DNA from: Caecitellus pseudoparvulus
Taxonomy: Eukaryota > Bigyra: Bicosoecida
Assembly (NCBI GenBank): GCA_965644315.1
Contig: CBFFRQ010000053.1
Location: 62,001 to 126,000, forward strand
Direction of reading: 5' to 3'
Length of the DNA stretch: 64,000 nt
The position numbers were made by a program, and so were the translations under genes. Within the stretch, counting starts at the first letter, position 1; every line of letters starts with the position of its first letter. This document shows, one piece after another, positions 38,203 through 48,076 of this stretch. Under the pieces are notes generated by a model that made no database searches, had not been told where the DNA came from, and worked only from the letters and a program-made list of their open reading frames with translations.

Positions 38203-41200
38203 TCAGGGTTCTGCTTGAGGCGCAGGCCCAATGCCGGCTGCAGCCAGACGTGCTTCCAACTGCTGTGACAGGGCAGCCGAGACACTCGCAGCCACTCGTT
38301 GGGTGATCGCCTCGGTCATCGCCTGCACGTGGTCCGAGGAGGCAGCACCGTGTTGGCGCTTGCGGTGCGCAGACGCCGCGCTGCCTGTGCCTGCATCCAG
38401 CTCGCTGCTGGCACTCCCGCCGATGGCGTCCATGGCGACTGCATCAACACCATCCACTGCCTTGACTGGCGTGGCCGGCTTGTGGTGGGAAGGGGTGGTG
38501 CTGGCGGCACCCCTTCGCTCCCCCCTCGGCAGGGAAACAAGGGAGGGGGCAGCTGAGCTTCCATCACTGTCTGCGCCGTCCTGGAACGGGGCGTGCCTGG
38601 AGGACGAGCTTCCTCGGGGCGTAGGCAAGGTGCCCTTGCGCAATGCACGCACTTCAGCCCGCACGGACTTCAGCTCAGACATCAGCCCCCGCACGAGGCT
38701 CGTGAGTTCCTCCACACCACGACGCGCAGCTGCTGCGTCTTCAGAGATGCCCGCCACCACTGCCGGTGACACGCCGCTTGCAAGGGCCTGCGAGCCACCC
38801 ACACTCGCTTGAGACAAAGCTGCAGCAGCGACTGCCTGGAACTTGCTCCGCCCCGTGCCTTTCGAGAAGGTCGCAGCAGGTGCTGCCGGGCTAGCGGTGA
38901 GGCTACCTGACTGCCGCATGGCCGTCACACGAGCCTTGGCCACTGGGTTGTTGGCGAGGATGTGCTCTGTGACACGGTTCTTGCGGTCGCGTTCGGGGTC
39001 TGCCTTGGCTGCCGCGCCGCCCCCTCGCGCCGCACCGAAGATGCTGTGCCGCGCTCGGTTTACCCGAGGAGTGGGCTTGCCCGCTGGCGTAGGACCACCT
39101 CTGCCAGCACCTGCGGGAGCCGGCACACCTGCGCCACGGGACCGACTGCTCACAGTGTGCAAGTCCTTGCCCTCCCCCGCCGCGGGCGCCCCTTGCAGAG
39201 GCGTCGCAGGCATGGGGCTCGCAAATGGTCGCCGACTTCCAGCCGCGCCCGCACCGGCCGATGAAACGCTGGCAGTGCGCTTCATGCCGCCCTCAGCCTG
39301 GGCGCCTGCCGCCTGCACGCTGCTAGGGAGGCTGGGCTCCGGCCCCGCTGAGACCATGGACGGCGCCGGGGCAATGCTCGCCGAGCCTTGCATGCCGTGA
39401 GAACGCATGAGGGCGACGAGGTCCTTGATGGAACGCTTGCCCGAAGACTGGGGCGTTAGGAGGGACGCCCCAGCCCGGCTGCCGCCTGCAACGGAAGTGG
39501 GCAGGGAAGGCGTGTGGGAGGGACCATGTGCAGAGCGGGCCTGTGGGGAAAGAGGTTCCGCTGCCTGCGCCGTGACGGCGGGCGTGCCTGTGCCCACTTC
39601 AGACGCAGACTGCACCGACGAAGCCGCGTCCTCGCTGATGGTGCGCAAGTCGTCTGGGATGGCATCCACAGCTGGCACGGCCCGCCAGCTGCCTTGGCCG
39701 CCCTCGGGTGGCATGGTGCGTGACTGCAGAGAGGTGGACTCAGCATCCGCTTCCTGCAACAGAACGGGGGGGGCGCCTGCCTTGGCCACCATCTCCTTGA
39801 CAGACTGCCCAGGAGGATTACCAGCCCGTGGCCGAACGTCGGGGTCCAGCTGTGCGAAAGACTTCTGCTTGGCCTGCTGCCCTGCACTGGCAGACGCGGC
39901 CTTGAGCATGGCAGGAGTCAGCACGTGAGAGCCATCGTCGGGAAAGTCCCTGTCGTCCGGGCTGTATGGCGTGCCGTACTCGTCGTACTCGTACTCCTCT
40001 TCTTCCATGTTCTCCTCCTCCGTCGCAGCGGCATACTCAACTGCAAACTGAGCACCGAACACAGTGATGGGCAGGGCCAGCACCAGGATGCCCGCCAACA
40101 TCACGAGGACTCCAACCAGCTGCCCCACCGTGGACGTCGGCACCATTTCACCATACCCAACTGTCGTTGCCGTCACGATGACGTACCAGAAAGCCATGGG
40201 GATGGAAGTGAAAGGCGTCGGCTCCTTGCCATCGCCTGTGAAGGTGGTGCGCATGTACACGCCGGTGGCGGCGTCGTACTCGCCTGCCTCAGCAAAGAAC
40301 ATGATGGAGCCGAACACGACGACACCAATGGCGATAAAGAAGAGTAGGAGCCCCATGGCATCGGCACTGGCCATGATGACACGCCCCATCATCTGCATGC
40401 CCTTGCTGTACTTGCTCAGCTTGAAGATGCGGAAAATCCGCGTGAGGCGCAGAATGCGAAACACTGTCAAGCCCACGCCGCCTGTCGATGGCAGGGCCCA
40501 CTCAATGTAGAACGGCAAAATTGCCAGCAGATCAATGAGGTTGATGGGAGAGCGTAGGAAGTCCCAGACTTTGCCGGGCGTGTCGCTGCGGCACAGTCCG
40601 CAGCAGGTGCGATCGTACACGGGAGGCGGCGGCGGCGGCAGGACCTCCCACCACGCCTTGTTGCTGCTTGCAGGTGCAGGAGACGCAGACAGGGTCGGCT
40701 TGGGGCCTTCATCCAGACCCGTGATGCTGTCATCTCGCACAAGGAGCTGGGCGCCGCCACCACCTCGCTGCCCGCCCTTCAGCCCGCCCTTCAGCCCACC
40801 CTTCTCGCCTCCAGTGCTGGGGAAAGGCGCTGAGCGAAGTGGGGTTTCGACACCACTGCGTGGTGCCTTACTGTCTTCCGCTGCTGAAGCGCTGTGGTGG
40901 GAGTCAGCGCTACGATGGGGGCCGTCCACGCCTGGCGCACCTGCCGGGGAGCTGGCCCGTTCCTTCTTTCCGCCTGGCGAGTCTGGGCGATCGCCGACGT
41001 CGGAGGGACGCCGCGTCTGTGCCTCCTTCATGGCCTTCTGCTGCAGCTCTGCCATCCAGGCATCCCGTGCCTTGCGCTGGCGCTCCTCAGCCTCTTCTGC
41101 CACAGCGGCAACCAACGCACTCTCCATGTGCACAGTGAAGGTGTTCATGTCCACCAGCTCCTCTGTGGTCACGTTCGCTGACACAGTCAGCAGTCGCGCG

Positions 41201-42746
41201 AGGTACTCAAACGTGAAGACGCCCACAGCAACGGCCTCAATGATGCCAAAGACAGGGCTCGGGTTCCCATCCACCTCTGTTTGGATACGGTAGGTCGGGT
41301 ACGATTCCACGATGAAGACACAGGCGCTGATCATGATCATGACCATGACCATGATGCTGAATAGCTGGGGCACGCGCCCTGTGCTGGGCTCGCTCAAGGT
41401 CAGGTACGTCAGGTGCCGGAAGTGCCGGTGCCACTTGCACGCATGCCACGCCCAGTGGGAGCAGCGGGACGCCTCTGGGTCCAGCTGGGCCGTGTCGTAA
41501 GGAGCCATGCCTCCTGGGTACCTGTGCCTGGCTTGCACTACGAACTTGTAGTACCGTGTCCATGTGTGTTCGTACGCCAGGGACACAGGGTCCAGCTGGG
41601 GCCACCAGTGGGACTTGCTGCTGGCTCGCCGCTGCCGGCGCTGTATGTCTTCCACTGACAGGAAAGACATGGATGCCGGGCGGTGGTGACCCTCCCCCCA
41701 CTGGGACGCCGAGTCAGGCAGGTCGTGGTACGCATCGGCCGCTTCGTGGGAGTGGGTGGAGTGCGACGACAAAGAGGAGGATGACGAGGACGAGTCAGCT
41801 ACGTGGTGTGGCGGACGCGAAGGCTCTTGTCCTGGAGAAATGGACCTCCAGGCACTGCCCCTGCTCTTGCCAGCGCCTGGCAGGCTGTGGTCGGACGCGA
41901 ACTCGTCCACGCCGCCGCCAATGCGTGCCCCTGCATCTGTCGTGGACTTCTCGTCACTGCCCAGGGACTGCACAGACAAGCGACTAGCCTTGCGCACCAT
42001 GATGTGCAGGCGACTGGAGGAGCCCAGCTCCTTGGAAGACCCGCCATCTGACAAGTCGAGCAGCCGGCTGGAGCTGGTGCGTGGGCCCAGGTCGCTGGAG
42101 CGCCTGCTGTCACGAAACTTGCGGTTGGTGCGGAAACTCGAGTGCACTCGCCCCGCAGCTGCCGCTGTCGTGTCAGGTGTGCTGCCTGCACCAGCTGGGG
42201 AGTCCAACGCATCCAGAACACTGCGACTACGGAACTTGGGCCTGGACACCCCTCCTCGATGTGACCGGTCCACAGGGGAGTCCTTGTCCACTGCCACGGT
42301 GGGCTTCTTTCCAGCCAGGGCTTGTCCCAGAGCTAGCACACCGTTGGTTGGATGCCCTGCTGCAGGCTGGTGGTGTTTGTGGTGCCTCGCCCGACTGCGG
42401 TGCCGCCGAGCTCTGCGCTCGCCACCGCCCCCGTCAGTACTGGAGTCCGAACTGATGGCCGCAGCTGCGGCCGTTGCTGCATCTGACGATCCACCATCTG
42501 ATTCATAGTCGTCTTCAATGTGCCCCATGGTGATGCCTGTGCCAGAGGGGCGCAGAGGCGCAATGTGCTTCAGCATGCAATGCCCCAAGAGCGCGGTGGA
42601 GCCACCACCCGCCGGCGCGCGCGTGGTCACTCACCGAAGTTTGAATGGCCCCGCACACGGGATGTGGAGTGCACGCCGCCTTGGACATCCTTGCCAGCTG
42701 TGCTGCCGCGAGTTGTCGTGCGTGGGGGGCCCCCCCGTTGTCGCAT
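38203..42746 (-). CDS. Voltage-gated potassium channel with long insertions
   Basis: Two exons, 42635-42746 and 38203-42536 (phase 1), encode 1,481 residues. The core is a Kv subunit: S1 (FSIMVMVMIMISACVFIVES), S2 (AVAVGVFTFEYLARLL), S3 (RSPINLIDLLAILPFYIEW), S4 with Arg/Lys every third residue (FRILRLTRIFRIFKLSKYSK), S5, the selectivity filter ATTVGYGE and S6 (GILVLALPITVFG). Two things are odd. The S2-S3 loop, about 20 residues in ordinary Kv channels, is about 200 here, with charged coiled coil, GGLKGGLKGG and a run of eight Pro. Ser/Ala-rich cytosolic ends add about 400 residues before and 600 after the core. No tetramerisation T1 or cyclic-nucleotide-binding domain is obvious. The start is the first ATG in exon 1; an acceptor-like CAG about 120 bases upstream may mark another 5' exon. 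Confidence 0.9.
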
Positions 42747-43594
42747 GGACTGGGCCCGCGCTGGCACTCTCCGTGACTGAGAGCCGCCGGTGGGGGGCGA
42801 CGGACCAGGCTTTCCGGCCTTGCCCCCGGCGCCTGCGCCACGATTACTTGCGCGGGCTAGCCTGCACAAGAGTGGGAATCATAATGGTGAGGGTGACAGC
42901 TGGCGCCTGGGCCTGCAGCGCGCGGAAAGCGGCCGCGGCAGTGGCGTTACGCGGTCAGAAACGCCCCACCGCACAGCCAGACACGCTGCCGGGGAATGCA
43001 CACAAAGCCCCCACGCCTGCCCACTGAGCAATGGCACTGTCATCACACCAATACATCGCCCTGGCGCTCATGGACCACGCTTGACAGGGAGGTGGCAGGC
43101 CACAGACACACTGACAATGCTACATCGCAGAGCGACCAGTTGAAACTCACTGCGCGAGGGCGCCTCCGTACATGCTGGCTGAGAGAGCAGGCAGCGGTGT
43201 AGACAAATGCCTGCCAAGCAGATGAATGCTTTGCCCCTCGAGTTGCTTTCCCTGCCGCTGGGGGAGCAGCTATGCTGCAAATTCGCGCTGGACGTGCTTT
43301 GTCCGCAGCGTCTGAATGGCAGCAGCAGCAGCTGTTGCCTTCCGCACACCCCCTGCCAGCGAGCGTGGTGAGCGCAAGGAAAACAGGCAGTTAAGGGGAC
43401 ACGCTGTCCGACATCGCATTTGGGAGGGGGGCACTTGCCCATGCACATGAAAGTGGGACCGCCGTCTGTGTGCGGTTGACACCCAAGCGCGGCACGCTCG
43501 TGCCGGCTAGCAAAGCCTTCAGGGCGCAGTCCCCGGCATCACAACACGCGTGCATTGAGTGCAGCCACAACAAGAGGGCGCCAGGAGTACCTGC
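42747..43594. other. 848-base region without a firm gene
   Basis: Lies between the Kv 5' end and the 3' end of the small PH gene, both minus strand. A CAG acceptor-like site with a pyrimidine run (about 42865-42885, minus strand) could belong to an upstream Kv exon. Nothing else stands out. Confidence 0.35.
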
Positions 43595-44316
43595 TCAAAG
43601 CCCGTCTTCGTCTGAAGACACCTCATCATCCTCCTCCGCCGCAGCAGCCTGGTCTGGCTTACGCCCCACCATGGAGAACTTGACGATAGCTCGGCCCACA
43701 GCACCTGCAACGGGCGCTCGCACAGAGAGTGGCACTTGGAAAAAGCAGCATTCATCGCTCTCGTCACTCACCGATCCAGTTGTCCTTCTCCTCCTCGCTG
43801 TCCGCGTACATGAAGAAAGTCTGGTCAGGGGTGGCCACTTCGAAGGAGTACTTCTTGCCCGTCTTGTCGGAAGCGCTCTTCACAGTGAGGCAGCTGGACA
43901 GGTCGATGACGCCATGAGGGGCCTCCTGAGGTATTCAGCAGCAACAGCGGCAGGAAGGTGAGCTCGAGGTGCTGTCTGTCCGGAAGCCCAGCGCGCTCTG
44001 GCGCACGGGTGCCCCTGACGCAAGCACGAAGTACACACCTCAGGGGTCTTGCTGAAATGCAGTTGGTTCCCGATGAGCTTGAAGTACCGGCGGCGCCAAT
44101 CCTTGAGCCACACACCTGCGTGAAGATGCGCAAGCGGCAGCGTGGCTGCTTCGGAATTTGCTACTGTCGCCAGCACAGAAGCGCACTTTGCTTGGTGAGG
44201 AAGCCTTCCTTGTCGACCTGGGCTGCTTGAGCCGCAGAGGAGGAGCCTGATTCAGAGGGTGGGGCGTGAGACGTCCCTGCAGCCGCCTGTGCGCGCTGCT
44301 CTGTGGTGGCTGCCAT
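43595..44316 (-). CDS. Small PH-domain protein
   Basis: Four exons, 44187-44316, 44039-44115, 43772-43925 and 43595-43704, encode 156 residues, nearly all one PH domain. The strand pattern is clear: DKEGFLTKQ, then SVWLKDWRRRYFKLIGNQLH, FSKTPE, GVIDLSSCLTVKSASDKTGK, YSFEVATPDQTFFMYADSEE and the C-terminal helix KDNWIGAVGRAIVKFS with the invariant Trp. A short Ser/Ala-rich N-terminus and an acidic tail flank it. The basic KDWRRRYFK loop fits phosphoinositide binding. It is like plant PH1-type proteins in size, and probably marks membranes or adapts another protein. Introns of 71-113 bases interrupt every second strand of the domain. Confidence 0.88.
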
Positions 44317-44792
44317 TGGGCGCTGTTCCCAGGGGTGGCAGCAGGCTGTTGCGCGAAGCGCCGTGCACAGCAGAGCAACCCGGTGCAGACAAGGATGGCC
44401 ACGCTGCTCAAAAGATGGCCCCGATAAAGTCGTCGTCCCTGTGTGCTCGTGGCTTGCAGCACTTGCCCGGGTTGTTTGGTCGTGTCGTAGATTTGGTGAA
44501 GACTGTGCTCTGTGCTCGCAAAGTGCCGCGGCACGAGCGAGCAGGCGCCCCCGTCACCAGAGCAGCGGCTGCTAAGCAGTGGAACCTGACAAGCAAGCGC
44601 AAATCAACCAGCACAGCAAGGTGCGCTGCACGATTGGCCTTCGGCTGCAGCAGTGCATTGGGAACCCTACAGTACCAGGGAGCCACAAGTCTACTGGGTG
44701 CTGCCGGGGCAGCTGCGAGTCACACCGGCTCGTCCCTCCACGACCCCGCAGCTTCCCCAACACAGGCACAAGAGGTAGGCAGTCTTGCAGCA
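44317..44792. other. Divergent region; possible 5' extension of EF-hand gene
   Basis: 476 bases between outward-facing genes. The plus-strand frame of the EF-hand gene is open across it and contains an ATG at 44415, so up to 126 more codons could be coding. Their composition is less biased than the main frame, so I leave it as leader or promoter. Confidence 0.35.
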
Positions 44793-46622
44793 ATGTCAGG
44801 ACGCCGCACCCGGCGACCTGGCCCTGGGGGCGTCCACCACGGGACACAGCACAGCGCCCGTCGAGACTTCAGCAAGGAGGAGGGGCAAGGACGTCCAATT
44901 TCCGCAAGGAGTTGGATGAGCAGTGACGGTAGGAGCACGGCAGGCACCTTGACAGCCAGCGCCCGGAGCTCCTTCGCATCGTCTGCGCGAACCAGTGGCG
45001 AGTGTGGTGGCGCTCGGCACCGGCGGTGGCAGCAGCAACAGGCTACCCGGTCACGCAGCACGCCAAGCCAGCACGACGATAAAGGCTCTCAAAGCAGAGA
45101 GGTTGATGAAGCCAAGCTGGACGACCTCGTGGAGACATTGCGAGCCCAGTTCTCAACGAGTCACCAGAGTTTGCGTGAGCACTTTCGGCAGTGGGACGCA
45201 GACGGAAGTGGCAGCGTTGACATGGACGAGTTGCAGGTTGCCCTGCAGGACATGGGGCTGCAGCTTAGCAAAGCCGAATGTGAGGCATTGACGCAGCGCT
45301 TTGACAACAACGGAGACGGCTGCATTCAGTATGACGACCTGGTGGACCTGATGTGCGGCCATGAAGAGCTGCTGGCCTTCACCGCGTCTCGGCCGGACTT
45401 GCACTTCATCACGCACCCCGTGGAGGCCCTGGAGAGCATGCGCCAGGAAGAGAACATGGCGGGAAAGATCTTAAGTTGGGCAGGAAGGCAGGCGCGGCGG
45501 CCGCTGCACGCCCATGACGTGGCAGCACGACCTGGATTTACCACTTGGCACGCTGCGTCTGGGATCAGCGAGGCAGATGTGTTCTGCGCAGAAACCGGTG
45601 AAGAGCAGGGCAGGCGTACCCCAAGTGCCATAGTTGTGGGGGAGATAGGCATGCAAAATGGCCGAGATGCACTCGTGCGATTGAAGGCCAAGCGCGTTCG
45701 GCGCATGCAGGTCACTGGTTCGGGACACTTGGATGTGGGCACCGCACCAGCCTGGCACGCAGGAAAGCAGTGCATGGCAACATATGATGGGAAGCAGCAG
45801 TGGCTTAGCGCCCAGCAGGCCCACACGGCTGCCACGGTGTCCACACCTGCACAACCCGCAGCCGAAGTGCGTCAGGAGCCACCGGCACCCTCAGGAGGAA
45901 CCGCCGAGGCAAAGGCCGAGGCAAGAGCCGCTGCCCCTCCAGAGCCAGACCAAGACTTCAAGCTGCTGATTCAAGACAGCCGAAAGCTGCGCCAGCAGCA
46001 AGCGCTGGCACAAGCCACACACACAGGACAGCCGCGCCGAGGTCTGCTTGGCCGGCCAGTGAAGGCTGCCCCCACCACGCTCGCTGGCGAACTGAGGCAA
46101 AAGAAGCTCCAGGCGCAAGCTCGCTTGGGCATGCACCACCTGCTGCACGTTGGCCCTCCGCAGGTATCCCGAGCAGCCGTGCGGCAGCAGCACAGCAGTT
46201 CAGTCAACCTCATTGCTCCTCGAGCTGGGCAGCAGGACCAGGAGCTGCTGCAGGACAAGGTTGCCTGGAAGTCGCAGACTGCCCTGTTCAGAGCAGGCGC
46301 CATGCTGCCTGACCAGTATGCAGATAAAATGAAGGTGTTGAGCAGGGTTGCGCGCTGCAAGGAGGCGCAGGAGGCGTACCAGGCAAGAATACGGAGAGAG
46401 GATGCCCAGCGCAAAGCAGCGGTGGCGGCGGATCTGGAGCAGCGCAGGGTGATTGCAGAGAAGACCCAAGCAGCGTTTCAGCGGGAAGTGGAGCGCAGGA
46501 ACCGAGATGACTTGTGGGAGCACACGTCCGCTGCATCTGGGGCCCGCCTGCGGGCACACCCAAACCCAGCCTTCCGCTCCGACGTCGCCGCATTCGGTTT
46601 CGGCCCCCAGCCTCAAGCGTAG
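44793..46622 (+). CDS. EF-hand protein of unknown role
   Basis: 609 residues from the ATG at 44793; an in-frame ATG at 44415 would add 126. After an Arg/Ser-rich start comes a pair of EF hands: REHFRQWDADGSGSVDMDEL, then LTQRFDNNGDGCIQYDDLVD (nucleotides about 45175-45355). Both loops have canonical Asp/Asn at positions 1, 3 and 5 and an acidic position 12, so calcium binding is likely. The C-terminal half is charged, with helical Lys/Gln/Arg segments (YQARIRREDAQRKAAVAADL) that resemble proteins of axonemes or basal bodies. I recognise no specific family, and the ciliary idea is only an impression. Confidence 0.78.
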   Translation: MSGRRTRRPGPGGVHHGTQHSARRDFSKEEGQGRPISARSWMSSDGRSTAGTLTASARSSFASSARTSGECGGARHRRWQQQQATRSRSTPSQHDDKGSQSREVDEAKLDDLVETLRAQFSTSHQSLREHFRQWDADGSGSVDMDELQVALQDMGLQLSKAECEALTQRFDNNGDGCIQYDDLVDLMCGHEELLAFTASRPDLHFITHPVEALESMRQEENMAGKILSWAGRQARRPLHAHDVAARPGFTTWHAASGISEADVFCAETGEEQGRRTPSAIVVGEIGMQNGRDALVRLKAKRVRRMQVTGSGHLDVGTAPAWHAGKQCMATYDGKQQWLSAQQAHTAATVSTPAQPAAEVRQEPPAPSGGTAEAKAEARAAAPPEPDQDFKLLIQDSRKLRQQQALAQATHTGQPRRGLLGRPVKAAPTTLAGELRQKKLQAQARLGMHHLLHVGPPQVSRAAVRQQHSSSVNLIAPRAGQQDQELLQDKVAWKSQTALFRAGAMLPDQYADKMKVLSRVARCKEAQEAYQARIRREDAQRKAAVAADLEQRRVIAEKTQAAFQREVERRNRDDLWEHTSAASGARLRAHPNPAFRSDVAAFGFGPQPQA

Positions 46623-46837
46623 CAGGGCACATCCAAGGCGCAACTTTGGACAGGGAGCAAGGAAGACAACGAACCGTCTTGGCCCGCCCTGCCGGTGCCG
46701 GTCTGCGGTCGGCGTTTGCCATGTCTTGCCACACCGCACTTCGCCCCACAATCCAATCACGACACACAAGCACGCGCCCAACGCTGTGGAGTTGTTGGCC
46801 TGCGCAGCAGGTTTGCTCAGCCCCCTTGCCAGCAGCC

Positions 46838-47884
46838 ATGGCCGCTGCCGCAGCAGCCAGCGAGGCAGATGCCTTGAAAACTGCGCTCATGCTGCTCCGC
46901 CGCACCAACCCCTCAGAGGTTGAGCACTTCGCGGAGGCGCTGGACGTGCTGCTCGAGCGGGACGTAGCTGACGACTTCTTGCAGCGTGTGGACATGCCTC
47001 TTGTGGTTGTCCATGATCCTGAGGCGGGCAAAGACTTCTTGGCCACGGAGTTCAACGCAGATGGCGATGCTTACAGGTGAGGCAAAGTGCAGTGCACCTG
47101 CTCCCCGCCGCCACGCCACCCGCTGCCACGGCGCGTGCCCAGATCCCCTTGGAGCAACAAGTACTTCCCAGCGGAGGACGCTGAGGAAGGGGCCTTCACG
47201 CCTTCTGGCGAGCTGCGCGAGCTGGAGGTGCATGCCAACGCCCTCTTTGACACATACCGGCAGCAGTGAGTGGTGCGCTTGGCAGCTCAGAGGTGCAGCC
47301 CCATCCACCCGCCTCCTCCCCAAACTCCCCAGGTACTATGACCGAGGCAACAGCATTTCATCTGTGTATGTTTGGGAGGTCGAAGGTGGCTTTGCCGCTG
47401 CTTTCTTCATTCGCTGCTGTGCGTCGAGTTGCCCGGCCAGAGCTCCCACGTCCTGCACGGCACACTCCTTCCTTGCACAGTGGCGCCGACTGGTGGTGCT
47501 GTGACTGAGGGCAGCTGGGAGTCCACTCATGTGGTGGGCGCGAACAAGGGAGCTGGCAACAAGTGGGAAGTGCAGGTCACCAGCAGCGTCACGCTGTCCC
47601 TCGGCGTGCAGGGTGAAGGGGTGGGCAAGGTGCACGTGGGCGGTACGAAGACACTGCAGGGTAAGACCAACGTGACCATGCAGCTGTCCAAGCCAGACGA
47701 AGTCATGATGCAGCTGGGGCCGCTGCTGGAGACCATGGAGAAGAACATCCTGGACTCCCTGAATGCCGTGTACTTGAACCGCGCCAGCTCCACAGTGGCC
47801 AGCATTCGCAAGGCTGGGGACCCCCGCAGAGAGAAGGAGTTGACGGAGAAGCTGGCCAAAGCCGCTGCGGCCAGCCCGCTGTGA
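46838..47884 (+). CDS. CAPZB: F-actin-capping protein subunit beta
   Basis: Half of the CapZ heterodimer that caps barbed ends of actin filaments. Exons 46838-47076, 47143-47265, 47333-47418 and 47481-47884 close in phase to 283 residues (the family is about 270-290). It shows [50 protein letters not shown] across the first junction, [47 protein letters not shown] and a C-terminal helix [20 protein letters not shown]. The junction between exons 3 and 4 (giving RCLAPTGGAV) falls in the loop that is KAGDG in animals and is the least certain join. It needs a CapZ alpha partner, which is not in this window. Confidence 0.93.
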
Positions 47885-48076
47885 GGGGCAGCGCAGACGC
47901 CCTCCCCGCTCAAAATGCACCCCCACACTTGCAGTACGCCGGAGAGTCGTGGGCCGCTGCAACGCGGGCACTGAACGCAGCATGCTCTCGAGCGAGGCTT
48001 GAGTGGGCCTCGACAAGGCCAGCCTGCACTTGGCTGGCGGCACTCCGACCGGCTTGCCCAGCCGCCTGTGCTCGCC

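Noticed and set aside
40755-40800. GGLKGGLKGG repeat as a minisatellite or mobile remnant
   Set aside because: Only two to three short in-frame units within the Kv loop; ordinary low-complexity coding sequence.
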